Assembly (NCBI GenBank): GCA_964559455.1
Contig: CAZLHO010000027.1
Location: 1-37,203 of the forward strand
Origin: CAZLHO01 sp964559455
GTDB taxonomy: Bacteria; Krumholzibacteriota; Krumholzibacteriia; LZORAL124-64-63
Direction of reading: 5' to 3'
DNA length: 37,203 bases
The notes under the pieces are model-generated. The model did not search any database and was not told where the DNA came from. It saw only the letters and a list, made by a program, of their open reading frames with translations. The position numbers were made by a program, and so were the translations under genes. This document shows, one piece after another, positions 8,379 through 15,913 of the stretch (position 1 is the stretch's first letter; each line of letters opens with the position of its first letter).

Positions 8379-9724
8379 GCGCCGATCCCGTCCGCCGTCT
8401 GGCCTGGGAGGCGCTGGTGGCCGTCGGGCGCGGGGCATCCCTGGATCCTGTCCTGGACGACGCCCTGGCCCGCGCCGGCGCGCCGCGCGACCGCGCCCTG
8501 CTGGCCAGGCTGGTCAAGGGGACGCTGCGCGGTCAGGGCCGATACGACCTCTTCATCCGCCGTTTCTCCAGCAGCAAGCGCTTTCCGCAGCCGCCCCTGG
8601 CCGCCGCCCTGAGGCTGGCCCTGTATCAGATGCTGGACTGCGACGCCGTGCCCGACCACGCGGCGGTGAACGCGAGCGTGGAGCTGGCGCGTCTGGCGGC
8701 GGGAACGCGCGCCGCCCCCTTCGCCAACGCGGTGTTGCGGGCCGCGAGGCGGCACCTGGACGCGGCGGGCGGGGACCGGGAGGCCGCCCTCGCGGAGCTG
8801 CTGCCGGACCGCATCGCCGATCCGGCGGGTCATCTGGCCGGACGACGGTCGCTGCCCCGCTGGCTGGTCGAGCGCTGGCTCGAGCGTTTCGGCTACGACG
8901 CCGTCGACGACATGGGCGTGCGTCTGGAGCGGCCGGCGCCGTTGACGCTGCACGTGCTGGCCCCGGAGGATCCCGGGGCCGTGGCGGCGCGGCTGCGGGA
9001 TCGCGGCCTGGAGCCCCGGCCCGGCGCTCTGTCGCCCCGGGCCCTGGTCCTGGAAGACGGTCCCGCCCGCGCCGAACTCGCGGCGCTGCTGCGGGACGAG
9101 CCGGCGCTGATCGTCCAGGACGAGGCGGTGCAGGCGGCCACCGACTGGCTCGCCGCCGGCGCCGGCGGGCGGCTGCTGGATCTCTGCGCGGCTCCGGGGG
9201 GGAAGACCCTGCACCTGCGGGCGGCCTGGCCCGACCCGGCCGGCGTCGTCGCCATGGACCGCGATCCGTCGCGGCTGGCCCTGGCGGCGGCAGCCGCCGC
9301 CCGCACCGGCGCCCCGGCGTTGCCGCTGGTCGTCGGCGATGGTATGCTGCCGCCGTTCCGCCCGGGAGCCTTCGATACGGTGCTGCTCGACGGCCCCTGC
9401 ACCGGCACCGGCGTCCTGCGCCACCATCCCGAGGGGTGCTGGCGCCTGTCGCCGGCCGGCGTGATCCGCAGCGCCGACCGCCTGCTGCGCCTGGCGCGCG
9501 CCGCGGTCGACCTGTTGGCCCCCGGGGGCAGGCTGCTCTACTGCACCTGCTCGCTGGAGCCCGAGGAGAACAGCGGCGTCGTCGACGCGCTGCTCGCCGA
9601 GCGCCCGGACCTGTCACTCGATCCGCCGTCGGCGGGGGAGGCGGCGGTCCGCTGGTGGCTGCCGCACCGCGAGGGCGCGGACGGCTTCTTCGCCGCCCGC
9701 CTCGTGCTCAAGGAGGCTCGATGA
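8375..9724 (+). CDS. rsmB: 16S rRNA (cytosine-C5)-methyltransferase, RsmB/NOL1/NOP2 family
   Basis: This 449-aa protein has an N-terminal NusB-like RNA-binding domain (about residues 1-140) joined to a SAM-dependent m5C methyltransferase. SAM motif I is LLDLCAAPGGKTLHL. Motif IV is LLDGPCTGTGVLRHHPE with C342, the cysteine that releases the product. Motif VI is LYCTCSLEPEEN with C392 as the expected catalytic nucleophile. The NusB fusion plus location next to fmt supports RsmB (m5C967 in E. coli numbering) over other family members. Both ends overlap neighbours by 4 bp (ATGA with fmt and with the PASTA gene). Confidence 0.93.
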   Translation: MSADPVRRLAWEALVAVGRGASLDPVLDDALARAGAPRDRALLARLVKGTLRGQGRYDLFIRRFSSSKRFPQPPLAAALRLALYQMLDCDAVPDHAAVNASVELARLAAGTRAAPFANAVLRAARRHLDAAGGDREAALAELLPDRIADPAGHLAGRRSLPRWLVERWLERFGYDAVDDMGVRLERPAPLTLHVLAPEDPGAVAARLRDRGLEPRPGALSPRALVLEDGPARAELAALLRDEPALIVQDEAVQAATDWLAAGAGGRLLDLCAAPGGKTLHLRAAWPDPAGVVAMDRDPSRLALAAAAAARTGAPALPLVVGDGMLPPFRPGAFDTVLLDGPCTGTGVLRHHPEGCWRLSPAGVIRSADRLLRLARAAVDLLAPGGRLLYCTCSLEPEENSGVVDALLAERPDLSLDPPSAGEAAVRWWLPHREGADGFFAARLVLKEAR

Positions 9725-10446
9725 AGCTGGGCCGTTTCCTGCTGCTGCTCGCCGGGCTGGCCCTCTGCGGCGCTCTGGGCCTGGCCTTTCTGAACTACGC
9801 CGTCCTGCCCCGGATCATCCACCGACACGCCGCGGTTCGCGTTCCCGACCTGCGCGGTCTGCCCGACGCCGAAGCGCGGGCGATGGCCGCGGCCGCCGGC
9901 CTGCGTCTGGAGGTCGTCCGTCAGGAATCCCATCCCGTGGCGCCCCCCGGACAGGTCATCGACCAGCGCCCGGCCCCCGGGCGCTCGATCCGCGAGGGCC
10001 GTCCCCTGGCCGTGGTCGCGAGCTCGGGGCCCCCGGCCGGTTCCGTTCCCGCCGTCGCCGGGCTTTCCGAGCGCCAGGCCGTGGCCACCCTGCAGCGCGA
10101 GGAATACCGTCTGGGGCGGGTGCTCCGCGTGCGCCGCGCCGGCGTCGCCGCGCCCGCCGTGGCCTGGCAGTGCCCCGCCGCCGGCGAGCACCTGCGCAAG
10201 GGCTTGCCGGTGGACCTGGTGCTGGCCGAGCCCCCGCCGCCGGCCGCCCTGCGGATGCCGGACCTGCGCGGCCGTTCCCTCTTCGTCGTCCGCGACCTCG
10301 TGGCCCGGGCCGGCTGCGTGACCGCGCCGGTGCGCTACCGCCGCGACCGCGGGCTCGCCCCGAACACCATCATCGACCAGGAGCCCCCGCCCGGGGCCCG
10401 GATCCTGATCGGAGAGACCGTTGAACTGGTGGCTTCGACACGCTGA
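9721..10446 (+). CDS. Membrane-anchored protein with three PASTA domains
   Basis: This 241-aa protein has an N-terminal transmembrane segment (about residues 5-28, LLLLAGLALCGALGLAFL) and then three consecutive PASTA repeats: about 39-104 (VPDLRGLPDAEARAMA), 105-173 (VPAVAGLSERQAVATL) and 176-241 (MPDLRGRSLFVVRDLV). PASTA domains bind peptidoglycan fragments or beta-lactams in kinases such as PknB and in PBP2x. Here no kinase or transpeptidase domain is attached, so the protein probably acts as an extracytoplasmic cell-wall-binding or scaffold factor (inference). It starts at ATG 9721 in the rsmB stop, and its 3' end overlaps the rpe start by 26 bp. Function beyond wall binding is unknown. 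Confidence 0.88.
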   Translation: MKLGRFLLLLAGLALCGALGLAFLNYAVLPRIIHRHAAVRVPDLRGLPDAEARAMAAAAGLRLEVVRQESHPVAPPGQVIDQRPAPGRSIREGRPLAVVASSGPPAGSVPAVAGLSERQAVATLQREEYRLGRVLRVRRAGVAAPAVAWQCPAAGEHLRKGLPVDLVLAEPPPPAALRMPDLRGRSLFVVRDLVARAGCVTAPVRYRRDRGLAPNTIIDQEPPPGARILIGETVELVASTR

Positions 10447-11116
10447 GCCGGGGCCGGCCGTGGCGCCGTCGCTGCTGGCCGCCGATTTCGCCCGCCTGGC
10501 CGACGAACTGGCGTCGATGGCCGCGGCCGGTGCGGATCTCTTCCATCTGGACGTCATGGACGGCCACTTCGTGCCGAACATCACCTTCGGCCCCTTCGTC
10601 GCCGCAGCGATCCGCCGCGCCACCGACCTGCCCCTGGACGCCCATCTGATGGTTTCCCGCCCGGACCTCTTCGTCGCTCCCTTCGCCGACGCCGGCGTCG
10701 ACGCGCTCACGATCCACGTCGAGGCGGAATGCGACGTGCCGGCCACCCTGGCCGACATCCGGGGGCGCGGTCTGCGCCCCGGGATCTCCCTGAACCCGGC
10801 CACTCCCGTTTCCGACCTGGAGCCCCACCTGGACGCCGTCGACCTCGTGCTGGTGATGTCCGTGCAGCCGGGTTTCGGGGGCCAGTCCTTCCAGCCCGGC
10901 GCGCTGGCGAAGATTCGCGAGCTGGTCGAACTCAGGTCCGTAAATGGCCTTCATTATGCTATTTCCATTGACGGCGGAGTCGGGGGCGAGACGGTCGCCG
11001 GGTGCCGCGGCGCCGGCGCCGACATCCTGGTGTCGGGGTCCTGGCTCTTCCGGGCGCCCGACCGGGCCGCCGCCGTCGCCGAACTGAGGGGCGCCGGGGG
11101 TCCCAACCGCCAATAA
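10421..11116 (+). CDS. rpe: Ribulose-phosphate 3-epimerase
   Basis: This TIM-barrel enzyme interconverts ribulose 5-phosphate and xylulose 5-phosphate in the pentose phosphate pathway. Diagnostic stretches are VAPSLLAADFARL, LFHLDVMDGHFVPNITFGP (metal and proton-transfer Asp), HLMV, MSVQPGFGGQSF and SIDGGVGGETV. The start is ambiguous. TTG 10421 has GGAGAG four bases upstream and gives 231 aa. GTG 10460 is in frame, begins directly at VAPSLLAADF and gives 218 aa, but has no visible ribosome site; I prefer TTG. A strikingly AT-rich patch (about 10940-10968) lies within the gene. An intrinsic terminator follows at 11167-11202. Confidence 0.94.
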   Translation: MNWWLRHAEPGPAVAPSLLAADFARLADELASMAAAGADLFHLDVMDGHFVPNITFGPFVAAAIRRATDLPLDAHLMVSRPDLFVAPFADAGVDALTIHVEAECDVPATLADIRGRGLRPGISLNPATPVSDLEPHLDAVDLVLVMSVQPGFGGQSFQPGALAKIRELVELRSVNGLHYAISIDGGVGGETVAGCRGAGADILVSGSWLFRAPDRAAAVAELRGAGGPNRQ

Positions 11117-11119
11117 TTC

Positions 11120-11148
11120 TTGCATTTCAGGGGTTTGTGGCCTATCCT
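11120..11148 (+). promoter_or_regulatory. Candidate sigma70 promoter for ffh
   Basis: TTGCAT at 11120-11125 and TATCCT at 11143-11148 are separated by 17 bp. The expected start of transcription is near 11155. A terminator-like hairpin lies between this site and ffh, so if the promoter is real the hairpin would act as an attenuator. The -35 match is weak (TTG only). Confidence 0.4.
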
Positions 11149-11166
11149 GTCGGATCGCGGCTGTGA

Positions 11167-11202
11167 GGGCCGGGCGTATGCGTATGCCGGCCCGTTTTCT
11201 TT
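11167..11202 (+). terminator. Rho-independent terminator after rpe
   Basis: GGGCCGG (11167-11173) pairs with CCGGCCC (11187-11193). An inner 4-bp extension around a TGCG loop is offset by one bulged G. GTTTTCTTT follows at 11194-11202. This ends the queA-to-rpe transcript or works as a leader attenuator for ffh. Confidence 0.75.
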
Positions 11203-11208
11203 ATGCGC

Positions 11209-11229
11209 CCCGCGCGCGGCGCGCGCGGG
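11209..11229 (+). other. GC-only hairpin in ffh leader
   Basis: CCCGCGCGC (11209-11217) pairs perfectly with GCGCGCGGG (11221-11229) across a 3-nt loop, directly after the terminator T-tract and 25 nt before the ffh GTG. It could affect mRNA stability or ribosome access; no function is established. Confidence 0.5.
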
Positions 11230-11254
11230 CCGTGAACGCGTCCGGGAGACGACC

Positions 11255-12589
11255 GTGTTCCAGGAGCTCACTCGACGGCTGGACGGCGCCTTGCGCCGCC
11301 TCGCCGGCACCGGCACCTTGACGGAGGAGAACGTCAAGGAGGTCCTGCGCGAAGTGCGCATGGCCCTGCTGGAGGCCGACGTGCACTACGTCGTCGCGCG
11401 GGAGTTCGTGGACGCGGTGCGCGACAAGGTCCTCGGACAGGAAGTCCTGGGCGATCTCTCGCCGGCTGAGCACGTGGCCCGGGTCGTTCGCGACGAACTG
11501 GTGGCCCTGCTCGGCGGCCAGACCGTCGAACTGGATCTGTCGGGGCGGCCGGTGGCCACGGTCATGGTCATGGGCCTGCAGGGCAGCGGCAAGACGACCT
11601 TCTGCGCCAAGCTCGCGCGCAAGCTGAAGGCCGAGGGCCGTTCGCCCCTGCTCGTGGCCGCGGACATCTACCGCCCGGCGGCGATCGATCAGCTGATCAC
11701 GCTGGCCGAGACGGTGGGCGTGCCGGTGCACAGCGACCGCGAGAAGAAGAACGCGCCGAACATCGTCAAGATGGGCCTGCGCCGGGCCCGCGACCGCGGC
11801 TGCGACGTGCTGATCGTCGACACCGCCGGGCGCCTGCACATCGACGACACGCTGATGCAAGAGCTGGCGGCGATCGACAAGGCCGTCCCCATGGACGAGA
11901 AGCTGCTGGTCGTGGACGCCATGGTGGGGCAGGAGGCCGTGACCATCGCCAAGGAGTTCGCCGACCGGGTGGGCTTCGACGGCGCGGTCCTGGCCAAGAT
12001 GGACGGCGACGCGCGCGGCGGCGCGGCCCTCTCGGTGCTGCGCGTGGCGGGACGTCCGGTGAAGCTCGTCAGCGTCGGCGAGAAGCCCGACGACCTCGAG
12101 ACCTTCCACCCCGACCGCATGGCGGGGCGGATCCTGGGCATGGGCGACATGCTCACGCTGATCGAGCAGGCCGAGTCCAAGCTCGACGCCGACGAGGCCC
12201 AGGACCTGGCCGAGCGCTTCCTGGCCAACCAGTTCTCGCTGGAGGACTACCAGAAGCAGATCCGGCAGGTGCGGCGCATGGGTTCGTTGAAGGGCATGCT
12301 CAAGATGCTGCCCGGGATGAACGCCGGCGCCCTGGACAAGGCGAAGGTCGACGACGGGCAACTGGTCCGGGTCGACGCGATCATCAACTCGATGACCTTC
12401 GCCGAGCGGCGCGATCCCGAGATCATCAACGGCTCCCGCCGCAAGCGCATCGCGCGCGGCAGCGGCTCGACGATCTCGCAGGTGAACAAGCTGCTCAAGC
12501 AGTACCGCGACATGCGGCGGATGATGAAGCAGATCAATGCGGCCGGCGGCGTCGAAGCCTTCGGCCAGAAGATGCTCGGCGGAAACTGA
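11255..12589 (+). CDS. ffh: Signal recognition particle protein Ffh
   Basis: This 444-aa GTPase binds 4.5S/6S RNA and signal sequences for cotranslational targeting with FtsY. The N-domain begins FQELTRRLDGALRRLAGTG, with TLTEENVKEVLREVRMALLE. The G-domain shows GLQGSGKTT (P-loop), VDTAGRLHID, AKMDGDARGG and GEKPDDLE. The M-domain has methionine-rich MGSLKGMLKMLPGM, RRKRIARGSG (RNA-binding helix-turn) and LLKQYRDMRRMMKQ. The start GTG 11255 is chosen because it gives the family-typical N-terminus with GGGAGA upstream; the frame is open 45 codons further but that part covers the terminator. The rpsP promoter begins 8 bp after the stop. Confidence 0.96.
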   Translation: MFQELTRRLDGALRRLAGTGTLTEENVKEVLREVRMALLEADVHYVVAREFVDAVRDKVLGQEVLGDLSPAEHVARVVRDELVALLGGQTVELDLSGRPVATVMVMGLQGSGKTTFCAKLARKLKAEGRSPLLVAADIYRPAAIDQLITLAETVGVPVHSDREKKNAPNIVKMGLRRARDRGCDVLIVDTAGRLHIDDTLMQELAAIDKAVPMDEKLLVVDAMVGQEAVTIAKEFADRVGFDGAVLAKMDGDARGGAALSVLRVAGRPVKLVSVGEKPDDLETFHPDRMAGRILGMGDMLTLIEQAESKLDADEAQDLAERFLANQFSLEDYQKQIRQVRRMGSLKGMLKMLPGMNAGALDKAKVDDGQLVRVDAIINSMTFAERRDPEIINGSRRKRIARGSGSTISQVNKLLKQYRDMRRMMKQINAAGGVEAFGQKMLGGN

Positions 12590-12596
12590 CTCCGCC

Positions 12597-12625
12597 TTGG
12601 CAGGTTCGGGAACGTGGTCTATATT
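12597..12625 (+). promoter_or_regulatory. Promoter of the rpsP operon
   Basis: TTGGCA (12597-12602) and TATATT (12620-12625) have an exact 17-bp spacer. The start of transcription is expected near 12632, leaving a leader of about 65 nt that contains the self-complementary CCGCGCGCGCGG at 12635-12646. Confidence 0.7.
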
Positions 12626-12698
12626 TGCCGGCCCCCGCGCGCGCGGAGGGACCGAGGGCTTCCCGGGCCGAAAGCGACACAGATTCCGGAGGTGACTG

Positions 12699-13286
12699 GT
12701 GTCGACAGCGATTCGTTTGACCCGTTTGGGTCGCAAAAAGCGCCCCTTCTACCGCCTGGTGGCCGTCGATAGCCGTACGCGGCGCGACGGCGCCTATCTG
12801 GCGAACCTGGGCTACTACAATCCCTTCGTGGAGCCCTTCGAGGTGAAGCTGCACGAGCAGGAGATCCTGGCCTGGCTGAAGAAGGGCGCCCAGATGTCCG
12901 ATACGGCCCGCGCGCTGCTGCGCAGCCAGGGCGTGCTCTTCCGCTGGTCCTTGATCAAGGAGGGCCTGGCCGCCGCGGAGATCGAGACCAAGATGGCCGA
13001 GTGGCAGACCAGCGCCGACAAGCGCGTCGCCGATTTCTCGAAGAAGCGCGAGGCCGCCGCCGCCGCCAAGGCCAAGGCCGAGGCCGAGAAGCTGGAGGCC
13101 GAGCGTCTGGAGGCCGAGAAGGCCGAAGCCGAGAAGGCCGCGGCCGAGAAGGCCGAGGCCGACAAGGCTGCTGCCGAGGCCGCCGAGGCCGAGGCCCAGG
13201 CCGCCGCCGACGAGGCTCCCGCCGAGGAGCCCGCCGCCGAGGCTCCGGCCGACGCGCCCGAGCCCGACAAGACGGAAGAGGGTTGA
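12699..13286 (+). CDS. rpsP: 30S ribosomal protein S16 with long acidic C-terminal tail
   Basis: S16 is an assembly protein of the small-subunit body. The core matches the family: IRLTRLGRKKRPFYRLVAVD, then GAYLANLGYYNP and a DTARALLRSQGV helix. Ordinary S16 is about 80-100 aa; this one is 195 aa because residues ~118-195 form a low-complexity Ala/Glu/Lys tail, becoming Pro/Asp/Glu-rich at the end and predicted helical or coiled. Similar tails are known in Bacteroidetes-type S16, so the tail is a lineage hint rather than an error. The start GTG 12699 is preceded by a near-perfect GGAGGTGA. It is the first gene of the rpsP-khpA-rimM-trmD-rplS cluster. Confidence 0.95.
   Translation: MSTAIRLTRLGRKKRPFYRLVAVDSRTRRDGAYLANLGYYNPFVEPFEVKLHEQEILAWLKKGAQMSDTARALLRSQGVLFRWSLIKEGLAAAEIETKMAEWQTSADKRVADFSKKREAAAAAKAKAEAEKLEAERLEAEKAEAEKAAAEKAEADKAAAEAAEAEAQAAADEAPAEEPAAEAPADAPEPDKTEEG
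13050..13283 (+). repeat. Degenerate in-frame repeat encoding the S16 tail
   Basis: Approximate repeats of a GAGGCCGAGAAGGCC-type unit encode AEKAEAEK-like heptads. Such repeats expand and contract by slippage, so tail length may vary among strains. This is compositional repetition within rpsP, not a separate element. Confidence 0.6.
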
Positions 13287-13290
13287 TTCC

Positions 13291-13533
13291 ATGGGCGACG
13301 TGATGGAACTGATCGCGTTCCTGGCGGTCAACCTGGTCGATCATCCGGATGACGTGCAGGTCGAGAAGAAGACCGTCTCGGACGGCGACATCTATCGGCT
13401 GCGCGTCCATTCCGATGACCTCGGCAAGATCATCGGCCGGAACGGCCAGACCGCCAAGGCCATGCGGACCCTGCTCGAGGCCGCCGGGGAGCGCACGCGC
13501 ACCCGCATCGACCTCGAGATCGTCGACGAGTAG
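13291..13533 (+). CDS. khpA: KH-domain RNA-binding protein KhpA (YlqC family)
   Basis: This 80-aa single KH-domain protein has its RNA-binding loop at G49-R-N-G52 in GKIIGRNGQTAKAMR. The family acts with KhpB/EloR as a small-RNA or mRNA-binding complex in Gram-positives; elsewhere it is a conserved companion of rpsP and rimM. ATG 13291 is four bases after the rpsP stop, so it is in the same operon. Its length and sequence are typical of the family. Confidence 0.92.
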   Translation: MGDVMELIAFLAVNLVDHPDDVQVEKKTVSDGDIYRLRVHSDDLGKIIGRNGQTAKAMRTLLEAAGERTRTRIDLEIVDE

Positions 13534-13552
13534 GTCTTCCGGGAGCGTGGGC

Positions 13553-14095
13553 ATGACGGCGGCAGCCGCGGACAGCTTCGTGCCGGTCGCCGACGTGGTG
13601 GGCGCCGTCGGCCTGCAGGGCGAGCTCAAGCTCTACCCGCTGATCGACTGGTACGAGCCCCTGCTCGACGCGGACTGCCTCGTCTGGGAGGACGGGCGGA
13701 GCCTGACGATCCAGGGCCGGCGGACGGCCCGCGGGGGCTACGTCGTGCTGACCGACGCCGCCGCCGGCCGCGACGCCGCCGAGGTCCTGATCGGCCGGCG
13801 CATCGGCTTCCTCCGGAGCCGGTACGTCGAGCCCGGGTTCCCGCGGCCCGCGGGCGGACTGCCCTTCCGCTTCCTCGGCCGTCCCGTGACGACGCGCGAC
13901 GGCGTGACGGTGGGGATCGTGGACGAGGTCCGGCGGCACGGCAGCCAGTTCACCCTGGTCGTGCCGCAGGGCGGCGAGGAGATCCTGATCCCGGCCGTGG
14001 CCCCGATCCTCGTGGCAGGGGAGGGCCTGGACGGGCCGCTGGTCATCGATCCCCCGGACGGCCTGCTCCCGGAGGGATCGTCGGATGGCGCTTGA
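13553..14095 (+). CDS. rimM: Ribosome maturation factor RimM
   Basis: This 180-aa protein binds S19 and helps assembly of the 30S head. The N-terminal beta-barrel starts VPVADVVGAVGLQGELKLYP. The second, PRC-barrel domain contains GVTVGIVDEVRRHGSQFTLVV and EILIPAVAPI. ATG 13553 has GGGAG seven bases upstream; an in-frame GTG at 13547 is too close to that site. The 3' end overlaps trmD by 11 bp. The order rpsP-khpA-rimM-trmD-rplS supports the call. Confidence 0.93.
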   Translation: MTAAAADSFVPVADVVGAVGLQGELKLYPLIDWYEPLLDADCLVWEDGRSLTIQGRRTARGGYVVLTDAAAGRDAAEVLIGRRIGFLRSRYVEPGFPRPAGGLPFRFLGRPVTTRDGVTVGIVDEVRRHGSQFTLVVPQGGEEILIPAVAPILVAGEGLDGPLVIDPPDGLLPEGSSDGA

Positions 14096-14819
14096 GATCA
14101 AGGTCCTGACCCTCTTCCCGGAAATGGTGCGGCCCGTGCTCGCGGCCAGCATCCTGGGCCGGGCGGAGCGCCAGGGACTGGTCGCCTACAGCGTGACCGA
14201 CGTCCGCGACTTCGCCGTGGACAAGCACGGCACGGTGGACGACTACCCCTACGGCGGCGGGCCGGGCATGATCATGATGGCGCCGCCGCTGGTCGAGGCC
14301 GTGGAGTCCGTCCGCGACGATCCCGGCGCCCCGGTGGTCATGATGACCCCGCAGGGCCGCCGGCTGGACGAGGCCCTAGTCCTGGACCTGCTCGCCTCGA
14401 GCCGCGAGGCCGGCGAGCTGATCCTGGTCTGCGGCCACTACAAGGGCGTGGACGAGCGCGTCCACGACCTGGTCGTCACGCACGAGGTCTCGATCGGGGA
14501 CTACGTGCTGACCGGCGGCGAACTGCCGGCCCTGGTCGTCGTCGACGCCCTGGTCCGCCGGCTGCCGGGAGCGCTGAACGACAGCGACTCCGCCGAGACC
14601 GACAGTTTCACCGCCGCCCGCGACGGCGGCCTGGAGTGCCCCTGGTACACCCGGCCCCCCGTCTACCGCGGCCTGGCCGTTCCCGAGGTCCTGATCTCCG
14701 GGCATCACGCCCGCATCAGGGAATGGCAGATCGAGCAGTCCCGCCGGCGCACGAGCGCGCGGCGGCCGGACCTGATGACGCCGACGCCGGAGCCGCCCGC
14801 TCCCGACGCCGACGACTAG
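14085..14819 (+). CDS. trmD: tRNA (guanine-N1)-methyltransferase TrmD
   Basis: This 244-aa SPOUT-fold enzyme makes m1G37 in tRNA and so prevents +1 frameshifting. Motifs: IKVLTLFPEM at the N-terminus, DDYPYGGGPGMIM, and the trefoil-knot SAM site GHYKGVDERV followed by SIGDYVLTGGELPALVVVDA. The E. coli-type knot motif is GRYEG; the GHYKG form is also common in other phyla. It overlaps rimM by 11 bp. A 52-bp gap with a CAGGAGG ribosome site separates it from rplS. Confidence 0.96.
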   Translation: MALEIKVLTLFPEMVRPVLAASILGRAERQGLVAYSVTDVRDFAVDKHGTVDDYPYGGGPGMIMMAPPLVEAVESVRDDPGAPVVMMTPQGRRLDEALVLDLLASSREAGELILVCGHYKGVDERVHDLVVTHEVSIGDYVLTGGELPALVVVDALVRRLPGALNDSDSAETDSFTAARDGGLECPWYTRPPVYRGLAVPEVLISGHHARIREWQIEQSRRRTSARRPDLMTPTPEPPAPDADD

Positions 14820-14871
14820 AGCTGAACAACGCGTTGCCGGCCGGAGAGGCCGACAGCCAGGAGGCCCCGAG

Positions 14872-15228
14872 ATGAGCGATATTCTCGACAGCATCCGCCG
14901 CGAAGGGATGCGCGAAGACTTGCCCGACTTCAACATCGGCGACTCGGTCCGCTGCGGCGTGCGCATCACCGAGGGCGGCAAGACCCGCGTCCAGAACTTC
15001 GAAGGCGTTGTCATGGCCCGCCGCGGCACCGGCCGCGAGGCCTCGATCACCGTGCGCAAGATCTCGAGCGGCATCGCCGTCGAGCGCGTCTTCCCGGTGG
15101 AGTCGCCGAGCCTCGACTCGGTGGCGGTGATCCGTCGCGGCAAGGTCCGCCGCGCCAAGCTCTACTATTTGCGCGGCCTGAGCGGCAAGAAGGCCCGCAT
15201 CCGCGAGAAGCAGTTCGTCAAGAAGTGA
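14872..15228 (+). CDS. rplS: 50S ribosomal protein L19
   Basis: This 118-aa protein lies at the subunit interface. Family stretches are FNIGDSVRCGVRITEGGKTR, QNFEGVVMARRGTG, ASITVRKISSGIAVERVFP and VRRAKLYYLRGLSGKKARI. ATG 14872 is preceded by AGGAGG. Its stop overlaps the rnhB start (GTGA, 15225-15228), so RNase HII synthesis is coupled to L19. Confidence 0.97.
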   Translation: MSDILDSIRREGMREDLPDFNIGDSVRCGVRITEGGKTRVQNFEGVVMARRGTGREASITVRKISSGIAVERVFPVESPSLDSVAVIRRGKVRRAKLYYLRGLSGKKARIREKQFVKK

Positions 15229-15857
15229 GCGACCGCGAGGCCAGGCTCGCCGCCTTCGACCGCGACCGCGCGGAAGGGGGGCGGCTGCTCCTGGCCGGAG
15301 TCGACGAGGCCGGCCGGGGCTGCCTGGCCGGACCGGTCGTGGCCGCCGCCGTGATCCTGCCCGCGGACTGGGTCCCCGAGGGCCTGGACGACTCCAAGCG
15401 GCTCGCGCCGGCGCGGCGCGCGCGGCTCGACCTGATGATCCGGGAAGGCGCCCTCGCCTGGGGCGTCTTTTCCGTATCCGCCGCCGAGATCGACCGCATC
15501 AACATCCTGCAGGCCTCGCTGGCCGCCATGGCCGGCGCCGTGGCCGCGCTGGCTCCCGCCCCCGATCGCGTGCTCGTCGACGGGAACCGCCTGCCCGCCT
15601 GGGAGCGCGACGCCGAGGCCGTGATCGGCGGCGACCGGCACAGCGCGGCGGTGGCCGCCGCCTCGATCCTGGCCAAGGTCGCTCGGGACCGCACGATGGT
15701 CGACCTGGACGGCCGCCATCCCGGCTACGGATTCGCCGGCAACAAGGGCTACGGCTCGCCCGACCATCTCGAGGCCCTGCGCCGCCTCGGACCCTGCCCC
15801 GAACATCGCCGCAGCTATCGCCCGGTGGCCGAGACGCGCCAGGGGCGCATCTGGTAG
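15225..15857 (+). CDS. rnhB: Ribonuclease HII
   Basis: This 210-aa enzyme cleaves RNA in RNA-DNA hybrids and excises single misincorporated ribonucleotides from DNA. All catalytic acids are visible: D27 and E28 in VDEAGRG, D119 in VLVDGN and D137 in GGDRHS, with the 18-residue spacing between the last two as in E. coli RnhB. GYGFAGNKGYGSPDHLEAL is the conserved C-terminal stretch. It starts at GTG 15225 overlapping rplS. yraN follows after 56 bp. Confidence 0.95.
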   Translation: MSDREARLAAFDRDRAEGGRLLLAGVDEAGRGCLAGPVVAAAVILPADWVPEGLDDSKRLAPARRARLDLMIREGALAWGVFSVSAAEIDRINILQASLAAMAGAVAALAPAPDRVLVDGNRLPAWERDAEAVIGGDRHSAAVAAASILAKVARDRTMVDLDGRHPGYGFAGNKGYGSPDHLEALRRLGPCPEHRRSYRPVAETRQGRIW

Positions 15858-15913
15858 CGCTCTTGCATCGCCGGCCTTTCTCCCGCCGTCCCGCCTCCCG
15901 TCCGGAGGATCCC

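Noticed and set aside
11117..11254. SRP RNA (ffs) gene next to ffh
   Set aside because: The conserved GGUCAGG/GGAAGG-AGCAGCC apical loop of SRP RNA is absent.
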